Of a stretch of 19,366 nt of DNA, positions 7,703 to 14,402 are shown one piece after another. Made by a program: the position numbers and the translations under genes. The stretch is from Rubrobacter sp. (GTDB lineage Bacteria; Actinomycetota; Rubrobacteria; Rubrobacterales; Rubrobacteraceae): assembly GCA_016781885.1 (NCBI GenBank), contig JADDPM010000026.1:1-19366 (forward strand), read 5' to 3'. Each line of letters begins with the position of its first letter. Position 1 is the first letter of the stretch. Below the pieces are notes generated by a model. That model saw only the letters and a list, made by a program, of their open reading frames with translations, made no database searches and had not been told where the DNA came from.

Positions 7703-7778
7703 TCCCCCATCTGGTACACGCCGAGGAGGTCAGGCCCATGCCGGCGACCTGCTCGCGATAGAAGATAAACACTCGGTG

Positions 7779-7800
7779 ATTTTAGAACGCCGGGACGGCG
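7779..7800 (-). terminator. Weak hairpin after the M42 gene, overlapping a possible -10 box
   Basis: On the minus strand a small 5-bp stem, CGCCG-TCC-CGGCG (7800-7788), is followed by TTCTAAAAT. It lies about 50 bases past the M42 stop and could end that transcript weakly. The TAAAAT at 7784-7779 could equally be a -10 box for the UPF0104 gene about 75 bases downstream. Neither reading is strong. Confidence 0.25.
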
Positions 7801-7849
7801 CAGACGAGGGCGAGGCGTATGTTCAAGGCGCGGTTCGGGAAGTGTCTCT

Positions 7850-8908
7850 CTAGCGGACAAAGTCCGTGTCTTCGCCAAGACCCTTTACGTAGGCGGCGAT
7901 CAGCCGGGCGCAGGCCTCGATATCTTCGAGGTCCACCATCTCGTTTGGAGAGTGCATGTAGCGGTTGGGGACCGAGACGAGACCCGTCGCTATCCCGGCG
8001 CGGGTGAACTGTATGGCGTCCGCGTCCGTGCTCGTCGAGCGCGAGTCGGCCTCCAGGGTGTAGGAGATGCCCTCGCTCTCGGCGGCCGAGATCAGGCCCT
8101 CGGAGACGACGGGACTCAGGTTGGTGGCCCGCTTTATGACGGGGCCGGAACCTAAAGAGTGGTCGCCGTGCTCGTTCTTGGGGATGCCGGGTGTGTCGGT
8201 GGCGTGGGTGACGTCGACTGCTATCGCCGCGTCGGGGTCGATGTCGAAGGCGGCGCCGCGCGCGCCGTACAGCCCGATCTCTTCCTGCACGCTCGCCACG
8301 GCGACTACCTCCGCCGCGAGCCCTTTCTTCTCCGAGAGGAGCCTCAGGGCCTCCAGCACGACGAAGGCGCCCATGCGATTGTCTAGAGAACGGGAAGCGA
8401 TGCGGCCGTTCGGGAGCTCGACGACGTCCTGGTCCACTACCGCCACGTCGCCGATCCGGACCCTCTCTTTCGCTTCGTCGCGGTCCTTGGCGCCTATGTC
8501 GATCCAGAGACTCTTTATTTGAGACACCTTTTTGCGCTCGTTGGCCTCCATGACGTGGATGGCCTTCTTACCGATGACGCCGGGGACCTCACCATTCTTC
8601 GTCTGTAGAAGCACACGTTGTCCCACGAGGACTTGCGGGTCCCAGCCGCCGACGCCGGAGAAGCGCAGTAGACCGCTCTCTTCGACGTGGGTAACCATCA
8701 GGCCGATCTCGTCTATGTGACCGGCGAGCATCACCCTGGGGGAGCCGCCCCCGTTCAGGGTGGCGAATGAGTTGCCCATCCTGTCCCCCCGAACCTCGGC
8801 AAATCCCTGAGCCTGCTCGCGCCAGAGCGAGGCCGCGACCCCCTCGTTGCCGCTCGGCCCCGGGGTCTGGAGCAGCCTCTTCAAGAACTCGTATGACGCG
8901 TCTCTCAT
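7850..8908 (-). CDS. M42 family metallopeptidase (tetrahedral aminopeptidase type)
   Basis: This 352-aa co-catalytic dinuclear zinc/cobalt aminopeptidase carries the full ligand set: H64 in AGHIDEIG, the bridging D176 in SLDNRMG, the catalytic/ligand pair E209-E210 in VQEEIG, D232 in AVDVTH, and H319 in YMHSP. Family members form hollow tetrahedral dodecamers that trim short peptides in the cytosol. The frame is open much further upstream, but the family N-terminus (FLKRLLQTPGPSGNE) begins right after the ATG at 8908, which has an AAAGG ribosome binding site. The extra 96 codons upstream are Arg-rich, overlap the DUF3891 gene and are not coding. It lies 62 bases downstream of the DUF3891 gene on the same strand, so co-transcription is possible. 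Confidence 0.92.
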   Translation of the reverse strand: MRDASYEFLKRLLQTPGPSGNEGVAASLWREQAQGFAEVRGDRMGNSFATLNGGGSPRVMLAGHIDEIGLMVTHVEESGLLRFSGVGGWDPQVLVGQRVLLQTKNGEVPGVIGKKAIHVMEANERKKVSQIKSLWIDIGAKDRDEAKERVRIGDVAVVDQDVVELPNGRIASRSLDNRMGAFVVLEALRLLSEKKGLAAEVVAVASVQEEIGLYGARGAAFDIDPDAAIAVDVTHATDTPGIPKNEHGDHSLGSGPVIKRATNLSPVVSEGLISAAESEGISYTLEADSRSTSTDADAIQFTRAGIATGLVSVPNRYMHSPNEMVDLEDIEACARLIAAYVKGLGEDTDFVR

Positions 8909-8970
8909 TCTGTGCCTTTCTTGTCTTGTGTTGAATCCGAACGACGAGGCTACTCTAACAACGTGCCCGC

Positions 8971-9669
8971 TCACGGGACCACTCGAAACTCCAGGCTCCC
9001 GCTCTCTTCGAGCCGCCCGTCTCCTCCGATCACCTGATACGGCAGGGAGATGCCGAACGGCCCGGAGAATGGGTTGGGACGCACACGCAGAACGTTCTCG
9101 TTTACCCATTCGGGCGTGTAGTCCTCTTCGGCGTACGCCAACCCCTGCTCGTAGGGCCAGGGGTAGGAGGCCTCGCGGCCCGGCTCGTTGAGGCACAAGA
9201 ACAGTGAGAGGCCGTCGCAGAGCTTTAGCAGACCGAGGTTGCGGTCGAGGCTCCGTAGCTCTTCGCCGGACATCCCCTCCCGCAGCCTCTCCTGCCGGCG
9301 GGTTTCAATCCCCGCGAAGCGCGTCTCGGTCTCATCCTCCGAGCCGCGCGTGATCGTCTCGTAATGCATGCTGCACAGGCATCCCGCGTATGGGTCGTGC
9401 GCCTCCACGAAGTTTACCCCCGCCTCGTAGGCCCTGACCTTCGGCCCGGACGGGTAGTCCATGAAGGAGTAGGGACGGCCGGTCTCCTCGTTCCATCGCA
9501 CGGTATCGTCCAACTCCTTCCAGGCGACGTCGTGGTGCGAGATCGCATACAGAGTAGAACCGGGCGGCCACGGCCTCTCGGCCCAGTGCCGGGCGAGCTC
9601 GCCGGAGACCAGGGCATGGTCGTGCTGCTTTACGAGCACGAAGGAGCCAGACTTTTCTCTTACGATCAT
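8971..9669 (-). CDS. DUF3891 family protein
   Basis: This 232-aa soluble protein matches what I recall of the DUF3891 family: HDHALVSGELARHW near the N-terminus, then SHHDVAWKELDD and CSMHYETI. The His/Asp pattern (HDH, HHD) recalls HD-type metal sites, but no enzymatic function is established for the family as far as I know. An upstream open frame exists, but the conserved domain starts at the ATG at 9669. A TAGAAT hexamer ends 7 bases before this ATG and the only Shine-Dalgarno-like run (GGGG) is too close, so a leaderless message is likely. It is followed on the same strand by the M42 aminopeptidase. Confidence 0.85.
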   Translation of the reverse strand: MIVREKSGSFVLVKQHDHALVSGELARHWAERPWPPGSTLYAISHHDVAWKELDDTVRWNEETGRPYSFMDYPSGPKVRAYEAGVNFVEAHDPYAGCLCSMHYETITRGSEDETETRFAGIETRRQERLREGMSGEELRSLDRNLGLLKLCDGLSLFLCLNEPGREASYPWPYEQGLAYAEEDYTPEWVNENVLRVRPNPFSGPFGISLPYQVIGGDGRLEESGSLEFRVVP

Positions 9670-9676
9670 AGCCCCA

Positions 9677-9682
9677 ATTCTA
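9677..9682 (-). promoter_or_regulatory. Putative -10 box for the DUF3891 gene
   Basis: TAGAAT on the minus strand lies 7 bases before the ATG at 9669. No good -35 hexamer is visible at 16-18 bases. The spacing implies a transcript starting at or next to the start codon. Confidence 0.4.
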
Positions 9683-9716
9683 CCCGTATCCGCCGCACGA
9701 CGGACTCCAGCATACC

Positions 9717-10259
9717 CTACAGCACGGGTCGGCGGTCGGTGGCGAGGAGGGCCTGGAGCTTCCGGTCTTCGAGGAAGGCTTCTTGGGCCTCGTCGGAGAG
9801 CTCCTCGGGGACAGTGGCGAGCACCAGGGCGAAGCCCGAAGGGAAGACGGCCGCCCACTCATTGGCGAGCCTGTCGGGGAGCCCGAGCCGGAGGAGTTGT
9901 TTCTTCAGGCGAGGCCGCCGGTGGTAGACGGCGAGGCCGATGAAGGAGGCTAGGGTCAGGAGCGCCTGTACGATCAGACCGGTCCACAGGTGGACGACGC
10001 CCATGAGGAAGCTCACGGTCGAGGCGGAGAAGAAGGTGCTGGAGAACTCGATCCATTGCCTGCGCGAGAGCCCCGTCTCGACCCTGCGTACGCGGGTTTC
10101 GGGCAGGATGTTCCGGGCGAGGCTCTCGTCGCGCCGTCGCGCCATAACAATGATGGAGTCCGGCGCGAGGTCCAGAGCGCCGAGCCGGTCGCCGAGGTCC
10201 CTGAGAGAGCGGGCGTCCGGGACGATGGCACCAAGCGTGTAGTAACGTGGGATGTCCAT
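9717..10259 (-). CDS. Unrecognised small membrane protein
   Basis: This 180-aa protein is from no family I recognise. It has an N-terminal soluble part of about 70 aa (PRYYTLGAIVPDARSLRDL, alternating charged and hydrophobic residues), two adjoining hydrophobic segments at about 74-90 and 92-112, and a C-terminal soluble part of about 65 aa with a short hydrophobic patch (SGFALVLATV) and an acidic helix. The layout resembles stress-type proteins with a soluble domain before a membrane hairpin, but that is only an impression. The start is ATG at 10259 with no clear ribosome binding site. It lies 44 bases downstream of the PAP2 gene on the same strand, so the two may share a transcript. Confidence 0.75.
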   Translation of the reverse strand: MDIPRYYTLGAIVPDARSLRDLGDRLGALDLAPDSIIVMARRRDESLARNILPETRVRRVETGLSRRQWIEFSSTFFSASTVSFLMGVVHLWTGLIVQALLTLASFIGLAVYHRRPRLKKQLLRLGLPDRLANEWAAVFPSGFALVLATVPEELSDEAQEAFLEDRKLQALLATDRRPVL

Positions 10260-10303
10260 GTAAGGGTTTTACAGCAGCCGGTTGCGGGGGCCGGTAAAGG
10301 GCT

Positions 10304-10825
10304 TCACGCGACGGCGAGTATAGCGGCTGAGGTGGCGGTCCCGATCAGGATGCCGGCCAGCACGTCGAAGGGGTAGTGGACGCCGAGATAGACGCGCGAG
10401 AGGGCGACGAGGAGGCCGGAGATCAGGAACGCGGACGCGAAGACCGGGTAGACGACAGAGAGTGAGATCGCGCCGGCGGCGGCGGTAGCCGAGTGGCCGG
10501 AGGGGAACGAGCTAGAGGAGGGCGTCTTCGTGAGCGGGGCTATACCGGTGTCGTAGATGAAGGGGCGAGCGCGGTTGAAGAGGTGCTTAGCACCCTCGGC
10601 GATAAACCAGGAGCCGGCGACCGCAGACCAGGGGACGAGCAGGTTATAGAGATCGAGGCCGGTGAGGAGAAAGGCGAGGGCGGCGATCATGCCCCACAAC
10701 GCCCCCATCTTCCCGGCTATAGTAAATATGCGCATCAGGCGCGTAAACGGCTCCCACTTGGCGCGGAAGATCGTCCGGAACAACGTCCGGTCGAGTTCTA
10801 TCAGTCTGGATGCGAACTTCTTCAA
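10304..10825 (-). CDS. PAP2 superfamily phosphatase (membrane, lipid phosphatase type)
   Basis: This 173-aa integral membrane protein has all three PAP2 motifs: KHLFNRARP (80-88), SFPSGHS (106-112, catalytic His111) and SRVYLGVHYPFD (143-154, nucleophile His150). Five to six hydrophobic segments are visible. Enzymes of this type dephosphorylate undecaprenyl pyrophosphate, phosphatidic acid or phosphatidylglycerol phosphate on the outer face of the membrane; the substrate cannot be told here. The start is TTG at 10825, reached from a well-formed promoter at 10866-10894, with GAGAG as a weak ribosome binding site. The unrecognised membrane protein gene follows at 44 bases. Confidence 0.9.
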   Translation of the reverse strand: MKKFASRLIELDRTLFRTIFRAKWEPFTRLMRIFTIAGKMGALWGMIAALAFLLTGLDLYNLLVPWSAVAGSWFIAEGAKHLFNRARPFIYDTGIAPLTKTPSSSSFPSGHSATAAAGAISLSVVYPVFASAFLISGLLVALSRVYLGVHYPFDVLAGILIGTATSAAILAVA

Positions 10826-10865
10826 AACGTCTCTCTAACCGGCGCTACGCTGCGAGAACCGGGCT

Positions 10866-10894
10866 ATTCTAGATCAGGACGCTCCCGCCGACAA
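10866..10894 (-). promoter_or_regulatory. Promoter of the PAP2 gene
   Basis: On the minus strand TTGTCG (10894-10889) and TAGAAT (10871-10866) are separated by exactly 17 bases. Transcription would start near 10859, giving a leader of about 34 bases before the TTG at 10825. It is one of the two best-formed promoters in the window. Confidence 0.6.
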
Positions 10895-10913
10895 ACGGTG
10901 GAGGTCCGGCGGC

Positions 10914-11716
10914 TCAGGCGCTTTCTTGCGGGTCTTCGGCGTACCCGGACAGAGCGGTCTTCTTGTCCGACACGGCGACCTGGCCGTAGTTTAGCAACGC
11001 GACCAGGAAGACTCCCCCGACCGCGTTCCCGAGCGTAGCCGGAAGCAGAAAACCTACCAGGTACTCCGTGAAGGAGACCTCGCCCGCGAAGACGCTCATC
11101 AGCACTTCCGAGGAGCCGGGTATACAGTGAATGAGGCCGCTGGCCGGGATGAGGAATGCCAGTCCGTAGATAAAGAACGCCTGGGAGATGGTGTCCCTGG
11201 AGGCGGCCACCATCCATACCATGAGGGCTACCAGCCAGCCCCCGAAGACGGCCTTGAGGGTCGTCTTCCAGAACCCGTGGTCCAGCTTCTGCGCCACCTC
11301 ATTGAAGAGCACGGTAAAGGTGGAGGCCGGCAACACCTCCCCGTAGACCGCCGCCGCGGCGAAGAGCGCCGAGCCGATGAGGTTGAAGATAAAGATCACA
11401 GCCCAAAGCCGGAGCAGGTTGCCCAGGCTGCCGAAGCTCGTGAGCACCACGGCTACCGGGGTTACGGTGTTCTCCGTGAAGAGCTGGAAGCGGCCAAGGA
11501 CGACGAGGAGGAACCCTATAGGTAGAGCAGCGCCGCCGCGAGCCCGATGCCGCCGGTAAACGCCCCGACGGCGCCCAGGGCTACCGTCTAGAAAGAGATG
11601 TTCAGTCCGGCCGCGAGACCGCTGAGCGCCAGCCCCGCGCTGACCCGGCCGAGCTCCTCCCGCCCGTCCTCGACTATGGCCTCGAGTATCTCGCCCGCTG
11701 ATTTGGTAGAAGCCAC
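10914..11716 (-). pseudogene. Formate/nitrite transporter family protein, broken by a stop and a frameshift
   Basis: The family is recognisable from EILEAIVEDGREELGR near the N-terminus, the membrane segment ALGAVGAFTGGIGLAAALLY, then GRFQLFTENTVTPV and the C-terminal membrane segments; an intact protein would have about 270 aa. Two lesions are visible. A TAG stop at 11590-11588 follows GLNISF. Farther on, the frame reads LLYL-stop where LLYPIGFLLVV is expected, which one missing C near 11520-11524 explains. Downstream the frame is clean to the TGA at 10914. The likely original start is GTG at 11716, 8 bases after a TAGAAT box. Two separate lesions argue for a real pseudogene, though sequencing errors cannot be excluded. 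Substrates of relatives include formate, nitrite and other small anions. Confidence 0.8.
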
Positions 11717-11724
11717 GAAGCAGC

Positions 11725-11730
11725 ATTCTA
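11725..11730 (-). promoter_or_regulatory. Putative -10 box of the broken transporter gene
   Basis: TAGAAT on the minus strand ends 8 bases before the GTG at 11716. No convincing -35 hexamer was found. The spacing implies a leaderless transcript. Confidence 0.35.
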
Positions 11731-11811
11731 CCCCAGAAGCAAACAAGGACGAATCATCACCCGCAAAAGAGATGCCACAGAGCCGTCCGCTACCGTCCAC
11801 GCTCCCCCGTG

Positions 11812-11817
11812 TAGAAT
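11812..11817 (+). promoter_or_regulatory. Putative -10 box of the small acidic protein gene
   Basis: TAGAAT on the plus strand would place the transcript start near 11824, about 33 bases before the GTG at 11857. This leaves room for the GGAG ribosome binding site at 11844-11847. No clear -35 hexamer was found. Confidence 0.35.
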
Positions 11818-11856
11818 GGGATCGAGCGAGGTTTCAAAGAAAAGGAGCATGGTAAC

Positions 11857-12117
11857 GTGGATCGAGAGACTATAAAGAGGATAGTGGACGAGGCCCACAA
11901 CGAGGAGGCGAACCTCGTGATCTGGGATAAGAGGGACACCTTCACCGTGGAGCCGAAAGCCGAGATCTCCGTCGAAGACGACTACCTGAAGGTAACGATG
12001 GAGGACGGCAAGGCGACGGTCTACGTAGAGTACGACTCTATCTACAAGCTAGTAGTCGAGAAGGACCGCACCGCCCGCTCCGGCACCCGCGCCGGCTTCG
12101 GCTCCGCGATCAAGTAG
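11857..12117 (+). CDS. Small acidic protein of unknown function
   Basis: This 86-aa protein, not recognised, is probably a genuine gene: it has a GGAG ribosome binding site 9 bases before the GTG start, a TAGAAT box upstream, and natural codon use. It begins with an amphipathic helix (DRETIKRIVDEAHNEEANL). Alternating strand-like segments follow (DTFTVEP, AEISVEDDYLKVTME, KATVYVEYDSIYKLVVE), then a flexible basic tail (TARSGTRAGFGSAIK). The small beta-rich core could be an SH3- or Sm-like barrel, but this is a guess. There are no Cys residues, signal peptide or membrane segment, so it is probably cytosolic. It stands alone, divergent from the broken transporter. Confidence 0.72.
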   Translation: MDRETIKRIVDEAHNEEANLVIWDKRDTFTVEPKAEISVEDDYLKVTMEDGKATVYVEYDSIYKLVVEKDRTARSGTRAGFGSAIK

Positions 12118-12427
12118 CTGGTCGATACTCCGGCTGGTCAATGATCCGCTGTTGGCTGCTCACCCTGACGATCGGCCCCTACCGCCTTAGCCCGAGTAGA
12201 AGCGGGCGCGCGAGAGGACGGGGCCGGCTTCTAACTCTCTAGAGTGATTTTCGCTATGGGCGATGGCCGTGCGAGGCCCGCGGCACCCTCAGTAAGGAGA
12301 TGGTGAGGACCTTCGGCGTCTCGATGCTGTAAGTCGACGATGCGCGATGGGGTGGTTCGGGCACTGCGGATACGACGTTGCCCAACACTCGCTGTGAAAA
12401 CCGCTCCAGTTGACCGACTGAACCGCT
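12118..12427. other. 310-bp spacer without a recognised gene
   Basis: No gene is recognised between the small acidic protein gene and rpiA. On the minus strand a 66-codon frame begins with a TTG overlapping the rpiA stop (12431), and another frame can be read as far as about 12250 (ISLLRVP-like), but neither matches a known protein or has a ribosome binding site. The stretch could be decayed coding sequence. A nested inverted repeat at 12173-12226 is listed separately. Confidence 0.4.
12173..12226. repeat. Nested inverted repeat in the spacer
   Basis: An outer 7-bp repeat (CGGCCCC at 12173-12179 with GGGGCCG at 12220-12226) encloses an inner 5-bp hairpin (GCCCG 12190-12194, CGGGC 12203-12207, 8-base loop). 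No T-run follows on either strand, so it is not a typical terminator. It could still form an RNA structure at the end of the rpiA or small-protein transcript. Confidence 0.3.
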
Positions 12428-13135
12428 TCAATGAGGTGAAGCTTCGATAACCTCTGTCCCGTCCTGACGGGCGACTATGGCTGACTTTGCGAAACCGATG
12501 AAGAGGCCGGTCTCTAGGGCTCCGGGGATGCGCTTTATCTCTTCTTCGAGGGCGAAGGGGTCGGGGATCGAAGGGAAGAGGCAGTCGGCCGTGTAGTGCC
12601 CGCCGTCGGTGACGTACGGGCGCTCCGGGTCGCCGGTCTGGGAGCCCGGACCTTCCAATCTGAGGCTGGGTTCGCAGCCCAAAGACGCGAGGGCGTCGAG
12701 GGTAACTTCCCAGCCGAACGGTTCGATCTCGACGGGTAGAGGCCCCAGCCCCAGCGTGTCGACCAGCTTCGTATCGTCGGCCACCACCACCAGGAACTCT
12801 CCGGCGCCCGCCACGATCTTCTCTCTAAGCAGCGCCCCGCCGCGACCCTTTATGAGGTTCAGTTCAGGTCCGATCTCATCGGCCCCGTCAATGGTAAAGC
12901 GAGGCTGCTCCTCGGAGAGCGTGACCAGCGGGATGCCCACTTCACGCGCCATCGCGGCGGTCCGCGCCGAGGTCGGCACCCCCCGGACGCCGCTCAGCTC
13001 TCCGGCCGCTATAAGCTCCCCAATCTTCCAGACCGCGTGCGAGGCTGTAGAGCCCGTACCGAGCCCGACGACCATCCCGCTCTCGACGTACTCCTCAACC
13101 GCCCTCCCGGCGGCGGCGCGCTTTAGGTCTTCCAC
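12428..13135 (-). CDS. rpiA: Ribose-5-phosphate isomerase A
   Basis: This 235-aa enzyme interconverts ribose-5-phosphate and ribulose-5-phosphate in the pentose phosphate pathway. The RpiA motifs are present in order: GLGTGSTASHAVWKIGE (24-40), TIDGADEIGPELNLIKGRGGA (81-101, phosphate-binding and catalytic residues), LLREKIVA with the active-site Glu/Lys, and the PLPVEIEPFGW strand. Length is about 15 aa above the E. coli enzyme. The start is GTG at 13135, 24 bases after the htrA-type stop, with a weak GGGG ribosome binding site. It is the last gene of the minus-strand run from aroQ. The link to aromatic synthesis is indirect, as erythrose-4-phosphate also comes from the pentose phosphate pathway. 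Confidence 0.93.
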   Translation of the reverse strand: MEDLKRAAAGRAVEEYVESGMVVGLGTGSTASHAVWKIGELIAAGELSGVRGVPTSARTAAMAREVGIPLVTLSEEQPRFTIDGADEIGPELNLIKGRGGALLREKIVAGAGEFLVVVADDTKLVDTLGLGPLPVEIEPFGWEVTLDALASLGCEPSLRLEGPGSQTGDPERPYVTDGGHYTADCLFPSIPDPFALEEEIKRIPGALETGLFIGFAKSAIVARQDGTEVIEASPH

Positions 13136-13159
13136 CCCGATCCGACCCTCGTCCCGCCC

Positions 13160-14368
13160 CTACTGCTGCGGCTGTTGCCGCGGTTGTTGCTGCTGACCGG
13201 GAGGCTGGACGCCGAGCTTCACCTCGACCTCGCGCGGCTCCTGGCCGGGGGTAACGACGGTGAGGGTCACGGTGTCGTCAGGTCTCAGGGTGTTGACGAC
13301 CTCGATCACGTCCTCCGAAGTCGCCACGCTCTCGCCCTCGACCTCCGTGATCACGTCCCCAAGGGGCACCTCTACGCCCGCGATCTCCTCCTGTTCGTCA
13401 TCGCCGCCCTTCAAGCCCGCCTCGTCGGCCGGTCCGCCCTCGACGGTCTTGCTGATGATGGCTCCGTTCTCCGGCAGACCGTACTGCTCGGAGAAGTCCT
13501 CGGACGACTGGCCCGAGTAGACTGCGAGGTCCTCGACCCCCAGAGGAAACATGCTCACGCCTATGTAGCCGTGCTCGACCTCACCAGTCTCGATGAGCTG
13601 CTCGACCACGCTCTTGACCGTATTGATCGGGACCGCGAAGTTCACCCCCTGAGCCACTCCCCCGAGCCCGCCGGAGGCCGCCTGGGAGTTCACCCCAATA
13701 ACGTTCCCGCTCGCGTCGAGCAGGGGACCGCCGGAGTTGCCGGAGCTAAGCGCCGCGTCCGTCTGGACGGCCCCGTTTATCGTGTAACCGTTGGGCGCCT
13801 TGATCCCACGCCCGAGCCCGCTGACGATGCCGGTGGTGACGCTGATACCGACGTCCAGCGGGTTGCCGATGGCGATAACCGGGTCCCCCACCCCCACGGA
13901 GTCCGAGTCCCCAAGCGTGAGCGGCGTCAGAGACTCCTCGACATCGTCTACCTTTATCAGAGCGATGTCGGTGGAGGGGTCCTCGCCCACTACCTCGGCC
14001 CTCTCCTTCGCGCCGCCGCCGAAGCTAACCGAGACGCTGTCGGCCCCCTCTACGACGTGCTGGTTGGTGACGACGTAGCCGTTCTCGTCGATCACGAACC
14101 CCGAACCTCCGCCGGGCCCGGCCTCCCGCGAACTTACGTAGATGGTTACCACCCCCGGCCCATCGCGCGTATAGACCTCGCGCACCGAAGGCCCCTCCTC
14201 GCCACCAGGGTTCACACCCTCCTCCGGCGCGGCCGAGGGCTGCGCCTGCTCGAACGACACGTTCTTGGAGTCCCTGTCATCCAATCCCGAGAGTCCCAGG
14301 TAGACCACTACCGTGGCGATCAAAGCGCCTATGATCGCCGAAACAAACGCCGTAAGTACAGTCTTCAG
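13160..14368 (-). CDS. HtrA/DegP-type membrane-anchored serine protease with PDZ domain
   Basis: This trypsin-like protease has 402 aa if started at a CTG at 14368, or 387 aa from the TTG at 14323. The CTG start is preferred: AAGGAAGG lies 8 bases upstream, and it gives MKTVLTAFVSAIIGAL, completing an N-terminal membrane anchor that the TTG start would cut in half. No ATG, GTG or TTG lies between the upstream in-frame stop and 14323. The catalytic triad in CTG numbering is H104 (TNQHVV), D134 (STDIALI) and S212 (GNSGGP). A PDZ domain spans about 300-390 with an acidic insert (DDEQEEIAGVEVP), and the tail is Gln-rich. The protease domain should face outward and degrade or sense misfolded envelope proteins. 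It lies 34 bases downstream of the kinase gene. Confidence 0.88.
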   Translation of the reverse strand: MKTVLTAFVSAIIGALIATVVVYLGLSGLDDRDSKNVSFEQAQPSAAPEEGVNPGGEEGPSVREVYTRDGPGVVTIYVSSREAGPGGGSGFVIDENGYVVTNQHVVEGADSVSVSFGGGAKERAEVVGEDPSTDIALIKVDDVEESLTPLTLGDSDSVGVGDPVIAIGNPLDVGISVTTGIVSGLGRGIKAPNGYTINGAVQTDAALSSGNSGGPLLDASGNVIGVNSQAASGGLGGVAQGVNFAVPINTVKSVVEQLIETGEVEHGYIGVSMFPLGVEDLAVYSGQSSEDFSEQYGLPENGAIISKTVEGGPADEAGLKGGDDEQEEIAGVEVPLGDVITEVEGESVATSEDVIEVVNTLRPDDTVTLTVVTPGQEPREVEVKLGVQPPGQQQQPRQQPQQ

Positions 14369-14402
14369 GTCTCTTTCCTTCCTTAGCTCTTGAGGAACGT
14401 TC

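Noticed and set aside
8909..9196. N-terminal extension of the M42 peptidase
   Set aside because: The 96 extra residues are Arg-rich, overlap the DUF3891 coding region in another frame, and the family N-terminus with a ribosome binding site begins at 8908.
9670..9858. N-terminal extension of the DUF3891 protein
   Set aside because: The added residues are Arg/Pro/Gly-rich, overlap the next upstream gene, and the conserved domain begins at the ATG at 9669.
13175..14386. Long 403-codon plus-strand open frame
   Set aside because: It is the antisense shadow of the HtrA-type gene. It is rich in Arg/Asp/His/Val as such shadows are, and shows no domain.
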